From assembly GCF_003417065.2 (NCBI RefSeq), contig NZ_QVLT01000004.1, positions 62,001 to 126,000 of the forward strand: a DNA stretch of 64,000 bases, in the 5' to 3' direction. The position numbers and the translations under genes are program-made. The stretch comes from Hymenobacter lapidiphilus (GTDB lineage: Bacteria > Bacteroidota > Bacteroidia > Cytophagales > Hymenobacteraceae). The notes below the pieces were generated by a model. The model searched no databases. It saw nothing but the letters and a program-made list of their open reading frames with translations, and was not told where the DNA came from. Numbering within the stretch: the first letter of the stretch is position 1; the number at the start of each line of letters is the position of its first letter. Below are positions 29,599 to 38,804 of this stretch, piece after piece.

Positions 29599-31011
29599 CT
29601 AACCACGCTGCACCCGGTAGCCGTTCAGAGCGTAGAACAGCAGGTAGGCATAGCAGAGGGCGGGCAGGATGAAGGCCACGCGCAGGCCGCCGCCGTGGGT
29701 GGCCACCAAGCCCATGAGCGGCGGAATGATGGCCCCGCCCACGATGGCCATAATCAGGTACGACGAGCCCTGTTTGGTGAAGCGGCCCAGTCCGGTAATG
29801 GCCAGCGGGAACACTACGGGCCAGATAATAGCGTTGCACAGGCCGCAGAGCACCACCAGCCACAGCGCGGTTTCGCCCTGGCTGAAAATGGAGAGTGTAA
29901 CCAGCGCCACGCCGGCCGCGCACACGCCCGCCAGTAGCTTGCGGGCATCGAAGCGGCTGAGTAGCGGAATGCCGATGATGCGGCCCACCATTACGCCAAA
30001 CCAGTAGGAGGCCACTAGCACCGCGCCCACGGCCTTGGTAAAACCGGCCGAAGTGTCGATGGCTTCGGGCGTGTTGCCGAACAGCGCGGCGGCCCAGTTA
30101 GTAGCTAGACTGAGGATGCGCACCAGCTCCTGGGTGAAGCCGCTGAGCTGGGCTATATTCTGGGCCTCGCCGTAGCGGATGATGAAGGAACCGATGCCCA
30201 CTTCCACGCCCACGTACACGAAAATAGCCACCACGCCCAGCGTCAGGTGGCGGAAGCTGAGGGCCGACGAACGGCCGGTTTCGGCCGCGGCCTGCGCGGC
30301 GGCGGCGTCTTCATCGGCGGGCAGGCTCTCGATTTCGGGCAGGCGCACCACAAAAAACAGCAGCGCCAGCACCGCCAGAAACACGGCCAGACCAATGTAA
30401 AGCGGCTTTACCAGCGCGGCTTCCTCGGTTAGGCGCTGCTCCAGCGGCATTTGGGCCAGCTGGGCCTTGAGCACCGTGGAGCCCCCGAACAGAATCAGGC
30501 CGCCGATGAGCGGCGAAAGGGTGCCGCCCAACCCGTTGGCCACGCCCACGATGCTCACGCGGCTGGCGGCAGTGCGGGCCGGGCCCAGCACACTTACATA
30601 GGGGTTGGCCGCCACCTGCAGCAGCGTAATACCGGCGCCCAAAAAGCTTAGCGCCAGCAGAAACAGCGAGAAGGTGCGCGTATTGGCAGCCGGCACGAAC
30701 AGCAGCGCCCCCACGCCCATCACGAGCAGGCCCAGCACAATACCCCGCTGGAAACCAAGCTTCTCCAGCACCCGCCCGGCCGGCAGCGACATCAGAAAAT
30801 AGGCCCCAAAAAAAGCCGACTGCACGGCTGTCGACTGGAAATCGGTGAGCTGGCACACGTCCTTGAGGTAGGGCATGAGCACGTCGTTGAAGTTGGTGAC
30901 GGCCCCGAACAGGAAGAACAGGGTGGTCATGAGCACCATCGGGCCCACGTAGGAGCGGGCGGCGGCCGGAGCGGCGGCAGTAGCGGGGGAGGAGGCGAGG
31001 GGAGCGGCCAT
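29599..31011 (-). CDS. FHS-family sugar:H+ symporter (MFS), paralog 1
   Basis: 470 aa from ATG 31011, 12 hydrophobic segments. FHS hallmarks include FFLFGAVTNFNDVLMPYLK, FFGAYFLMSLPAGRVLEKLGFQRGI and LQVAANPYVSVLGP, as in FucP and GluP. It imports fucose, glucose, galactose or a similar sugar with protons through the inner membrane. A long upstream extension of the frame overlaps the next gene and is rejected. A paralog is at 48544. Confidence 0.92.
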   Translation of the reverse strand: MAAPLASSPATAAAPAAARSYVGPMVLMTTLFFLFGAVTNFNDVLMPYLKDVCQLTDFQSTAVQSAFFGAYFLMSLPAGRVLEKLGFQRGIVLGLLVMGVGALLFVPAANTRTFSLFLLALSFLGAGITLLQVAANPYVSVLGPARTAASRVSIVGVANGLGGTLSPLIGGLILFGGSTVLKAQLAQMPLEQRLTEEAALVKPLYIGLAVFLAVLALLFFVVRLPEIESLPADEDAAAAQAAAETGRSSALSFRHLTLGVVAIFVYVGVEVGIGSFIIRYGEAQNIAQLSGFTQELVRILSLATNWAAALFGNTPEAIDTSAGFTKAVGAVLVASYWFGVMVGRIIGIPLLSRFDARKLLAGVCAAGVALVTLSIFSQGETALWLVVLCGLCNAIIWPVVFPLAITGLGRFTKQGSSYLIMAIVGGAIIPPLMGLVATHGGGLRVAFILPALCYAYLLFYALNGYRVQRG

Positions 31012-31252
31012 GCGGGAATGAGTGGGAATGTGCGGCGTTAAAGATAGGTGGTTGCCACGATCCGGCCGAAACACCCCGCAGCTAAGCTTGCTCAGGCGGC
31101 TACCACATCGTGCTTCAGCCCAGTACCCAAGGTTGAATCCACGTGATATGGAGCGGTTGCCGTTGATAGATTGGGTTATTGGCGTTGCGGGAGAGATACT
31201 TTGCCTGCGACTTCGCGGACGCCAGATGAAGCATGACGTTCTTCTCACCCCA
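31012..31252. other. Gap with degenerate family-1 half repeat
   Basis: Holds the likely promoter of the permease (TATCTTTA near 31040 on the minus strand) and, near 31230, GAAGCATGACGTTCTT, one unpaired arm of a family-1 repeat. No ORF was found. Confidence 0.4.
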
Positions 31253-32278
31253 CTACAACGGAAATTCCCGGCGCAGCTGCTGGTAGGCGGCGTTGTCGTC
31301 GAGGCTGGTGAGGCTTTCGAACATGCTGATGAAGGCGCGCACCAGTTCGGGGTCGGTGGTTTGCATGGCGCGGGCGTCGGCCACTCGATCGAGGTTGTAC
31401 TGGCCCAGAAACACCACCAGCGCCCGCAGCGGCTCGTGGGCCTCGGCATCGAAGCGCAGGAAAAGCTGCAGCGGTAGCACCGGTACCTGCTGGTGCGGCC
31501 CGAGGCCGGCGGCCCGCTGCTGGCGGTGCTCCGAAAGCGTCTGGAACGTTTCCTCAATCTGGCGCAACGTGGCCAGGTGCTCCTCGCGGTGCTCCTCCCA
31601 TATCTCACCCGATACGGGTGCCTCGGGATGAAACTGCTGCCAGACGCCCTGCACGAAGTGGTGAAGTCGGCCGTACTGGTCGAGGGTTGGGTGCTGGCTG
31701 CCAGCCGGGGTGTCGGCGGCCAGCGTGGCCAGGTAGAACTCGCGGGCGTCGCGGGCCCTGGCTAGCAGCAGGTCATGAATCTGGTCGGTGAGGACGCGCA
31801 TTTCGCGCTGGTTGAGCTCGGGGCGGTGGTGGCGGGCGTAAAAGGTGCCGATGGCGGCCGAATCAGTCATCAGGGCCAGGTACTCGCTGTCCTTCGACTC
31901 CTCCAGAAAGTTGCGCATGGCCAGCAGAATGGGCTGGAAACCACGGTACAGCTCCCGCGTGGCGTCGCTGATAGTAACGACGGCGGCCTTTATCTGCTCC
32001 TCCACGGTGGTGCTGCGCTCCACCAGCTGGCGGGTTTCCTCGGCCAGCTGCTGCATCTGGGTCAGGGCTTTTTCGGTGTTGCGCGACGCATCGTCGGCCG
32101 CCTTCCAGCTCTGGAAAGCCACGAACAACCCCAGAAACGAGGCCACGCTGCCAATGATGGAGTAGCGCCCGCTCAGCGCCTCGCTGGCCGTAAGCCCCAG
32201 CACGATAAACGTCATAAACAGCACCAGATAGAACAACGAGTTCTTACTGGGGTCGAGTAGAAAACCGAGCCGGGGCAT
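31253..32278 (-). CDS. Hypothetical membrane protein with coiled coil
   Basis: 341 aa from ATG 32278. Two hydrophobic segments at the N-terminus (about 12-32 and 42-60) are followed by a long helical region with heptad character (EKALTQMQQLAEETRQLVERSTTVEEQ) and a helical C-terminal cytoplasmic domain. No family recognised; the layout resembles membrane-anchored sensors or scaffolds. An N-terminal extension to 32371 is rejected because ATG 32278 directly starts the first membrane helix region. Confidence 0.7.
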   Translation of the reverse strand: MPRLGFLLDPSKNSLFYLVLFMTFIVLGLTASEALSGRYSIIGSVASFLGLFVAFQSWKAADDASRNTEKALTQMQQLAEETRQLVERSTTVEEQIKAAVVTISDATRELYRGFQPILLAMRNFLEESKDSEYLALMTDSAAIGTFYARHHRPELNQREMRVLTDQIHDLLLARARDAREFYLATLAADTPAGSQHPTLDQYGRLHHFVQGVWQQFHPEAPVSGEIWEEHREEHLATLRQIEETFQTLSEHRQQRAAGLGPHQQVPVLPLQLFLRFDAEAHEPLRALVVFLGQYNLDRVADARAMQTTDPELVRAFISMFESLTSLDDNAAYQQLRREFPL

Positions 32279-32417
32279 GTTTTGCGGGGTAAGGAAGGGA
32301 GGAAGCGACAGGCGGCCAGCGCAAAATGCCGCGCCGCTTTCATGTGTGCAAGAACGACATCCGCCCGACAATTCTGCTTAGCTCCCGCCGTTCAATGGGC
32401 TCGCGTCGTTCCTGAGC

Positions 32418-32832
32418 CTACCCGTTTAACAGCACAAACGTCTTCAGGTCCGGCTGGCCGTCGTAGAATTTGTACAGCACCTGCCCAAATACCACGACCA
32501 CCCGGCACAGCACCGAACAGCGTCATCGAGGAGCGCAACTTCATATCGTCGGGGCTGCCGAAGATGCGGGTGGCGTCGGACGAATCCAGTTTCAGCAGTG
32601 CCTCGCAGATTTCAACCAGCCGCTTGCCCAGTACCGGGTGGACCAGGTAGGCAGCAGCTTCGGCCGCATCGTGCAGGCCGTAGAACCGGGCCGTTTCGCT
32701 GAATCCCAGGCCCTGCAGCTGCGGAAAGATGAACCACATCCAATGGCTGCGCTTGCGGCCGTTCCGGATTTCCGTCAGGGCCGTTGGGTAGGTGGACTCC
32801 TGGGCATCGAGGAAGCGTTGGAGGTTAGGCAT
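32418..32832 (-). pseudogene. DUF1810 gene with a C-terminal frameshift
   Basis: The first 100 or so residues match DUF1810 (RFLDAQESTYPTALTEIRNG, SHWMWFIFPQLQGLG, MKLRSSMTLFGAVPG). After VPG at about 32500-32515 the frame leaves the family pattern and runs to a late stop at 32392. The adjacent frame then reads the expected ending, VFGQVLYKFYDGQPDLKTFVLLNG and a stop at 32418. A single-base indel is therefore present. It is either a real inactivation or a read error. Confidence 0.8.
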
Positions 32833-32844
32833 GGGTTGATTTTG

Positions 32845-33513
32845 CTATTTGCTTTTCAAGTATCCAATTATCAGAGTAATTAGAGCACCAAAAACCATGC
32901 TTATTAAAGATAAAATTATTTTATCTTTATTGTTATCATAAAAATTTATTTCATGTTTCCTGCTTAACTCGATTTTTGTATTGGAATCAGGATTAATATC
33001 GCTAATTAGAAAAGCAATAACCCAAAATGTAATTATAAAAAACCATGGAAGTAAGTTGAATTTGTAGTTTTTATACAGAAGAGATAATGAATAATCGGCT
33101 AGCATTAAAAAAGATTGAATAACAATGTTTATTTTGGAAAAACTGGAGTTAAATATATTATATATGCGTTTTCTTTTTCTTATGAGTAGTAATTTTTCAA
33201 TGTCATAACCTATTTTTAGTGCCTTTTCTTGCACGCTAGCATAAATATGTGAGCGTAAATTAGATATGCTTACTGATATGCGTGTGTAATCAGAAGCACC
33301 TTCATACTTGCTGCCGATTATTTCTATCGAAGTAGGATTTTTGCCTTTTATTGATATCAATTCTTCTATTGATTAGTATTTATTTTCATCATCTAGTATT
33401 TCTACGTCAAGATTTAGGGATTGAAGCTTTGATATAATAAATTCAACATCATCTAAGTAAATTTTCGTTCGTGGAATGTATCCACTCAGTTTATCCTCTT
33501 CTATTTTTTTCAT
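32845..33513 (-). pseudogene. AT-rich membrane protein gene split by an in-frame TAA
   Basis: From ATG 33513 the frame encodes KKIEEDKLSGYIPRTK and so on to a TAA at 33373-33375. The same frame then continues open (SIEELISIKGKNPTSIEI...) to 32845. The joined product of about 222 aa has a soluble N-terminal half and two membrane segments near the end (WFFIITFWVIAFLI, ISMVFGALITLIIGYL). Very AT-rich against its GC-rich neighbours, so recently acquired. A downstream TTG at 33360 could still give a 171-aa product. Confidence 0.7.
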
Positions 33514-33530
33514 ATTGGCTGTTTTAGATT

Positions 33531-33632
33531 CTGATGTTACGCACCACTTCTGCTGATTGGCTGGAAAGAACCTTTTCTGAAGTAACCAAAGTCGCTTTCT
33601 GAAGCCGGAGCGCAATCAGTGCGTAACATCAG
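33531..33632. mobile_element. 102-bp MITE-like element with 14-bp TIRs and 7-bp TSD
   Basis: CTGATGTTACGCAC (33531-33544) and GTGCGTAACATCAG (33619-33632) are perfect terminal inverted repeats. The bases immediately outside are TTAGATT on both sides (33524-33530 and 33633-33639), a target-site duplication. The 74-bp interior has no ORF of its own. It sits 18 bp upstream of the start codon of the split gene, probably within its promoter. Confidence 0.85.
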
Positions 33633-33767
33633 TTAGATTGTATCTGATAGAGTGCGAGCTAACTGGTACTACATACCCAACCTATGGGTGCCCGCTACCA
33701 TCCGCCGCTCCAAGATACGCGCTTGCCACATATTCCCGACCTTTGCGGCTTCACCTGAATCTGCCCT

Positions 33768-34991
33768 ATGTCCACCAACCGCCGCGACCAGCCGTTTTAT
33801 ATGACCGCCACCACCCAGTTCGGGCTCGAAGAAGTGCTGGCCCAGGAGCTGCGCGAGCTGGGCGCGAAAATCGAGAAGGTGGGGCAGCGGGCCATCGAGT
33901 TCAGCGGCAACCAGCAGCTGCTCTACGAAGCCTGCCTGTGGTGCCGCACGGCCGTGCGCATCCTGCGGCCCTTCGCCGGCTTCTCGGCCCCCGACGAAAA
34001 ATCCCTGTACCGCGAAGTAGGCCGCATCGACTGGAGCAAGTACCTGCGCCAGGACCAGACGTTTGCCATTACGGCCGTCGTCAACAAGTCCAATCTGGAA
34101 CATTCGCTGTTTGTGGCCCAGCTCACCAAAGACGCCATCGTCGACCAGTTCCGCAACCGCACCGGCGAGCGGCCCAACGTGGACGTGCGCAACCCTGATA
34201 TCCGGCTGCACCTGCACATGCTGGAGAACGAGGTGGTGCTGAGCCTCGACGCCTCGGGCGAGTCGTTGCACAAGCGCGGCTACCGCCAGCAAACCAACGT
34301 GGCCCCGCTGAATGAGGCCCTGGCCGCCGGCCTGCTGCTGCTGTCGGGTTGGGATGGCAAAACGACGCTCGTTGACCCCATGTGCGGTTCGGGCACCATC
34401 CTCACCGAGGCCGCCCTCATCGCCCAGCGCATCGCGCCGGGTCTCTACCACCAGGGCAAGTTTGGGTTCGAGCACTGGGCCGATTTCGACGCCGTACTCT
34501 GGGAAACCGTGCAGATGGATGCGCGGCAGATGCGGCTGGAGGAGCCCCAGTGCTACATCGGCGGCTCCGATTTGAGCCGCGAGTTTATCGAGTTGGCCCG
34601 CGAAAACGTGGCCGCCGCCGACCTCGAAGACTTCATCCGCCTCGGCGTGCGCGACGTAAAGGATGCCACCGCGCCCGCCCGTGCCGAGCCCGGCATCGTG
34701 CTGACCAACCCTCCCTACGGCGAGCGAATTGGGGAGGAAACGGAGATGGACGCACTCTACAAAACCATCGGTGACACGCTCAAAACCGGCTTCCAGGGCT
34801 ACGACGCCTACCTGTTCACCGGCAACCTGGAGGCCGCCAAGCGCGTCGGCCTCAAAGCCAGCCGCCGCATCCCGCTCTACAACGGCCCGATTGACTGCCG
34901 GCTGCTGAAGTACGAGCTGTACCGCGGCACCCGGAAAGTGGTGAAAGAAGGCGAGGAGGGAGGCGAGCAGGAACGGACGCAAACTGAATAG
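33768..34991 (+). CDS. THUMP-domain rRNA N2-guanine methyltransferase (RlmL-like)
   Basis: 407 aa. The THUMP domain (about 45-160) is followed by a SAM-dependent methyltransferase with DPMCGSGTILTEAAL (203-217) and the N2-guanine type catalytic TNPPYGERIG (about 313-322). It matches the RlmL N-terminal half (23S rRNA G2445) and lacks the RlmK part, as is usual in Bacteroidota. Acts on ribosomal RNA in the cytoplasm. A family-1 repeat follows. Confidence 0.92.
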   Translation: MSTNRRDQPFYMTATTQFGLEEVLAQELRELGAKIEKVGQRAIEFSGNQQLLYEACLWCRTAVRILRPFAGFSAPDEKSLYREVGRIDWSKYLRQDQTFAITAVVNKSNLEHSLFVAQLTKDAIVDQFRNRTGERPNVDVRNPDIRLHLHMLENEVVLSLDASGESLHKRGYRQQTNVAPLNEALAAGLLLLSGWDGKTTLVDPMCGSGTILTEAALIAQRIAPGLYHQGKFGFEHWADFDAVLWETVQMDARQMRLEEPQCYIGGSDLSREFIELARENVAAADLEDFIRLGVRDVKDATAPARAEPGIVLTNPPYGERIGEETEMDALYKTIGDTLKTGFQGYDAYLFTGNLEAAKRVGLKASRRIPLYNGPIDCRLLKYELYRGTRKVVKEGEEGGEQERTQTE

Positions 34992-35009
34992 AGAGAGCGA
35001 AAACCAGCC

Positions 35010-35140
35010 CGTCATGCTGAGCGAAGCCGGAGGCGCAGTCGAAGCATCTCTATCGCAGTGCTAACCCTAACGGCAGGTTAGTATGGCAACGAAGCGGTAG
35101 AGATGCTTCGACTACGGCTGCGCCTTCGCTCAGCATGACA
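35010..35140. repeat. Large inverted repeat, family 1, copy d
   Basis: Arms starting CCGTCATGCTGAGCGAAGCC and ending TTCGCTCAGCATGACA, pairing over about 50 bp with some insertions; loop about 30 bp. It lies between two plus-strand genes. Confidence 0.85.
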
Positions 35141-35204
35141 TGGTTGTTATGGCCCTCACCCGCTTATCTTGCCCATCAATCCTGCCTGCCTTCCTCCTCG
35201 CCTC

Positions 35205-37079
35205 ATGAAAAAACTGCTCCTGTTGCTCCTGCTGCTGTTGCCGCTGCTGACTATCGCCCAGTCCATCACCCGCGTGAACCCGACCAACTGGTGGGTGGGC
35301 ATGCAGGAGCCGAAGGTGCAGCTGCTCGTGTACGGTCCGCAGGCCGGCACTCTGAGCTACACCGTCGAATATCCCGGTGTTACGCTCACCGAAACCCACA
35401 CCGTCGAGAACCCCAACTATGCGTTTCTCGACCTCACCATTGCCCCCGATGCCCAGCCCGGCACCGTGCGGCTGGTGGGCCGGAGCGGCAACAAGCTTAT
35501 CACCCAGAAATGGGAGCTGAAGGCCCGCGACAACCGCCCCAAGGGCCAGGGCGTAACCGATGCCGACCTGATTTACCTGGCCATGCCCGACCGGTTCTTC
35601 AACGGCGACCCGAAAAACGACAAGTTCAAAGACCTGGCCGACCCCAATGCCGACCGCGCCAACCCCTTCCTGCGCCACGGCGGCGACCTGCAGGGCGCGG
35701 CCCAGCGCCTCGATTATCTGCAGGACTTAGGCGTAACGGCCGTTTGGTTTACGCCGGTCATCGAAAACGACCAGCCCCTGACCGATGAGGGCGGCACCAT
35801 GCGCTCGGCCTACCACGGCTACGGTTTTACCGACCATTACACCGTCGATAGGCGGCTGGGCGGCAATGCGGCCTACCTCGATTTGGTACAGAAAGCGCAT
35901 GCCAAGGGCCTGAAAGTGGTGCAGGATGCCGTGTACAACCACGTGGGCATCAACCACTGGTTTGTGAAGGATTTACCTTCCAAGGACTGGCTGCATCAGT
36001 GGCCCAGCTACACCAACACCAGCTACCGCTATCAGCCCATTACCGACCCGCACGCGGCGAAAATCGACCGGCTCGTGACCACCGACGGCTGGTTCGTCCC
36101 CTTCCTGCCCGACCTCAACCAGCAGAACCCCTACGTGGCTAACTTCCTGATTCAGCACGCGCTCTGGTCGGTAGAAAACTTTGGGGTGGATGCCTGGCGG
36201 ATTGACACTTACCTCTACAACGACCAGCCGTTCATGAACCGCTGCAACGCGGCACTGCTGGCCCAATACCCCAACATTCACATCTTCGGCGAGTCGTGGG
36301 TGAACAACGTGGTGGACCAGGCCTACTACGTGCGCAACAAGATGGATTTCCCCTTCAAATCCAATCAGCCCGGAGCCCTCGACTTCGTGCTGGAAGGCGG
36401 CATGCTGGCTGCCCTGAAGGAAGTGGGCACCCCCGCCGCCACCGGCTGGGACAACGGCGCCCAGCGCGTGTACCAGGCCCTGGCGCAGGATGCCGTGTAC
36501 CAGGACGCCAACAAGCTGGTCACCTTCCTCGATAATCACGACCACAACCGTTTCCTGTCGGAAGTAGGGGAGGACGTTGCCAAGTATAAAATGGGGCTGA
36601 CCTGGATGCTGACCACCCGCGGCATTCCGAGCATCTATTACGGCACCGAAATCCTGATGAAGAACTACAAGGATCCTTCGGATGCCGAAGTGCGCCGCGA
36701 CTTTCCCGGCGGTTTTCCGGGCGACAAGGACAACAAGTTCACCGCCGCCGGCCGCACTGCTGCCGAAAATGACGCCTTCAACTTCATGCGTACCCTGGCC
36801 ACCTATCGTAAAACGCATCCCACGCTCAGCTCGGGTCAGCTGATGCAGTACCTGCCCGAAAACGGCCTCTACGTTTACTTCCGCTACGATGCCGCCGGCA
36901 CCGTGATGGTGGCCACCAACACCACCGACAAGCCCGCCAGCCTGCCCACCGCCCGTTTCGCGGAGCGCATGAGTGGCTTCACGAAAGCCAAAAACGTGCT
37001 GACGGGCGAGGAACTGACCGACCTGAACACGCTGACGCTGCCTGCCAAAACGGCCGTGGTGCTGGAGCTGCGGAGGTAA
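35205..37079 (+). CDS. Glycoside hydrolase family 13 alpha-amylase (SusA/neopullulanase-like)
   Basis: 624 aa. Signal peptide from ATG 35205 (KKLLLLLLLLLPLLTIAQS), an N-terminal beta-sandwich (about 20-120), then the amylase barrel with DAVYNHVG (241-248), GVDAWRIDTY with nucleophile Asp334, FGESW with acid/base Glu363, and LDNHDHNR with Asp446. It degrades starch or cyclomaltodextrins, probably in the periplasm. It would work with the GH97 at 14172 and the FHS permeases, though they are not linked in an operon. Confidence 0.93.
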   Translation: MKKLLLLLLLLLPLLTIAQSITRVNPTNWWVGMQEPKVQLLVYGPQAGTLSYTVEYPGVTLTETHTVENPNYAFLDLTIAPDAQPGTVRLVGRSGNKLITQKWELKARDNRPKGQGVTDADLIYLAMPDRFFNGDPKNDKFKDLADPNADRANPFLRHGGDLQGAAQRLDYLQDLGVTAVWFTPVIENDQPLTDEGGTMRSAYHGYGFTDHYTVDRRLGGNAAYLDLVQKAHAKGLKVVQDAVYNHVGINHWFVKDLPSKDWLHQWPSYTNTSYRYQPITDPHAAKIDRLVTTDGWFVPFLPDLNQQNPYVANFLIQHALWSVENFGVDAWRIDTYLYNDQPFMNRCNAALLAQYPNIHIFGESWVNNVVDQAYYVRNKMDFPFKSNQPGALDFVLEGGMLAALKEVGTPAATGWDNGAQRVYQALAQDAVYQDANKLVTFLDNHDHNRFLSEVGEDVAKYKMGLTWMLTTRGIPSIYYGTEILMKNYKDPSDAEVRRDFPGGFPGDKDNKFTAAGRTAAENDAFNFMRTLATYRKTHPTLSSGQLMQYLPENGLYVYFRYDAAGTVMVATNTTDKPASLPTARFAERMSGFTKAKNVLTGEELTDLNTLTLPAKTAVVLELRR

Positions 37080-37285
37080 ACTCTGGTCCGTAACTCCGAA
37101 GCCTGGAATCTACCAGAACGGTGGGTTCTGGGCTTTTCGCTGGTGTCCGTTTTAGGGTCCGGTAGGGGGAGGTAAAGAGCAGGTATTATGCTAGCTGGCT
37201 AGCAGGAGAGTTTAGCAGTACTACTTGTCCGGACCTGTAGGTGCTGTAACAGGCTGCCTTATCTTGCGGCCATACTAACGCCATC

Positions 37286-37912
37286 TTGCTAGATATGCTG
37301 AAAATTATTGCCATCGTGGTAGGCGGCCTGGTAGTGGCGGCGGCCACCGGAGTTGTCTGGGCATTTTCCATAGGCCAGCGTTCCGTCAGCTATACCCTGC
37401 ACCTGACGCTACTCGATTCCGTCGGCCGGCCGCTGCCCCCGCAAAGGGTAGTTGTCTGGAAGCAGGGCTACCCCCTGCAGGAACTGCGCTCCGACGCGGC
37501 CGGCCAGCTTACACTGGAGGCTACGGAATCATTTGGGTCCAGCGTGCTTTTCGGACCGAACCGCCCCGATGCCTTTGCCATCCGCCTTTACCTGCCCGAA
37601 ATAGCGCCGCTGTTTTACTGGTTTACTATCAAGGAATCCGGCCCCGTTGGCCCGTACGAAGTTCACAACGACTACTACAGCTACAACTACAAGCAGTGGG
37701 TGGGCGACTTCGACGCTACTCATGCAACTCGCCGCCAAATTGTACCTGCCGACCCCAGTAAAACGTTTTATGCAGTGCCACCTACTGGCGGTCAGGTGCC
37801 GCGCTGGCAAGGCACTACCACGCTGGAGCGTGCCGCCAAACGCTCCGATGGCAGTTATGACTATCGCCTGGATCTGGTGTTGCAGCAGAGTGGAGTGGAA
37901 GTAATCAATTAA
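37286..37912 (+). CDS. Hypothetical membrane-anchored protein (208 aa)
   Basis: One N-terminal hydrophobic segment (about 2-26, KIIAIVVGGLVVAAATGVVWAF) anchors a predicted extracytoplasmic beta-rich domain starting SVSYTLHLTLLDSVGRPLPPQRV, reminiscent of a carboxypeptidase-regulatory-like fold. A Tyr/Asn-rich loop (NDYYSYNYKQW) follows. No named family recognised. It is a single-gene unit. Confidence 0.65.
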   Translation: MLDMLKIIAIVVGGLVVAAATGVVWAFSIGQRSVSYTLHLTLLDSVGRPLPPQRVVVWKQGYPLQELRSDAAGQLTLEATESFGSSVLFGPNRPDAFAIRLYLPEIAPLFYWFTIKESGPVGPYEVHNDYYSYNYKQWVGDFDATHATRRQIVPADPSKTFYAVPPTGGQVPRWQGTTTLERAAKRSDGSYDYRLDLVLQQSGVEVIN

Positions 37913-38216
37913 GCGACGAGAAGTTGTATAAGAACTGCGGACCTTCCTGCAGAAGTAAGGTGGCAGGAAATAGGTCTAGACAACACCTGCGATGATCGGT
38001 AGATCAGTAGCTGGGCGTGGGGGAGGATTTATTGTTGCGAGAACCAGGGACGCGACACCCTCAAGACAGCGCGATTGATCCGTAGGAGCAACGCAAAATA
38101 AACTGTAAAAGCATAAAGCCCCTAACGACCGTACTGGAGTCAGGGGCTTTATGCTTGCTGAAAGTTGCCATGTTGAAGGCACGGATTGCTTCGTGTGCTC
38201 GCAATGGCGTAACAGC
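37913..38216. other. 304-bp gap with a terminator and a degenerate repeat
   Basis: Contains the hairpin at 38111-38154 and, after it, GGATTGCTTCG and CTCGCAATGGCGTA (about 38184-38215), which look like two arms of a worn short inverted repeat. No ORF of credible composition was found. Confidence 0.5.
38111..38154. terminator. Terminator between two convergent genes
   Basis: GCATAAAGCCCCT (38111-38123) and its perfect complement (38142-38154) around an 18-nt loop. The T-run is short, so it may act partly by structure alone. Confidence 0.6.
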
Positions 38217-38561
38217 CTACTTCTGGTAGCTCTTGCAGGCCTCGATGCAGGCGCGGCAGGCTTCGGCACACTGCTGGCAATGCTCGTGCTTATGCTGGCC
38301 GCACCCGTCGGCACACTTCTGGCAGATTTCGAGGCACTCCTTGAGCACGTGCTGGGCGTGGTCGGAGCCGCGGGCGATGAAGGCGTGGGTGAGGCGGCAG
38401 ATGTCGGCGCAGTCGCGGTCGAGGCGAATGCAGGGCACCATCATCTTGATGTCGTCTTCGCGCAGGCAGGCGGTGGCGCACATTTCGCAGGCGGCACTGC
38501 AGCGGGCGAGGGCGTCGAGAACCTGCTGGTTCTGTGTAGCGGAGGTGGTGGAATGGGCCAT
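38217..38561 (-). CDS. Cys-rich four-helix-bundle copper-type protein (DUF326-like)
   Basis: 114 aa from ATG 38561. Cysteines recur in CxxxCxxC-like patterns along four helices (RCSAACEMCATAC, CIRLDRDCADIC, CLEICQKCADGC, HCQQCAEACRACIEAC), with His clusters (HKHEHC). This is the layout of cytosolic copper-storage four-helix bundles and DUF326. It probably buffers copper. The SCO1/cytochrome operon at 58.3-60.2 kb is another copper-related unit. Confidence 0.88.
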   Translation of the reverse strand: MAHSTTSATQNQQVLDALARCSAACEMCATACLREDDIKMMVPCIRLDRDCADICRLTHAFIARGSDHAQHVLKECLEICQKCADGCGQHKHEHCQQCAEACRACIEACKSYQK

Positions 38562-38804
38562 TGAGAATGGATAAAAGGTGGTTGGATGGATAAAACGCGG
38601 GGAATGCGAGGCAGTGCGCAGCGTACTGCTGGCGGCTATTGGCCGGCAGCGCAGTTGCACAGTTGCCACGTCCTGGACGTCGCTCTTCTACGGGCTCGTG
38701 CCGACTAAGGGTGTGCAGAGTTTTGCGGGTCGCGTGCACGATTTCCACTTTGCGCAGGTTCATTTCCTGCTTTCCCCCGCCGCCATTTACCGTACCTTTA
38801 CGCT

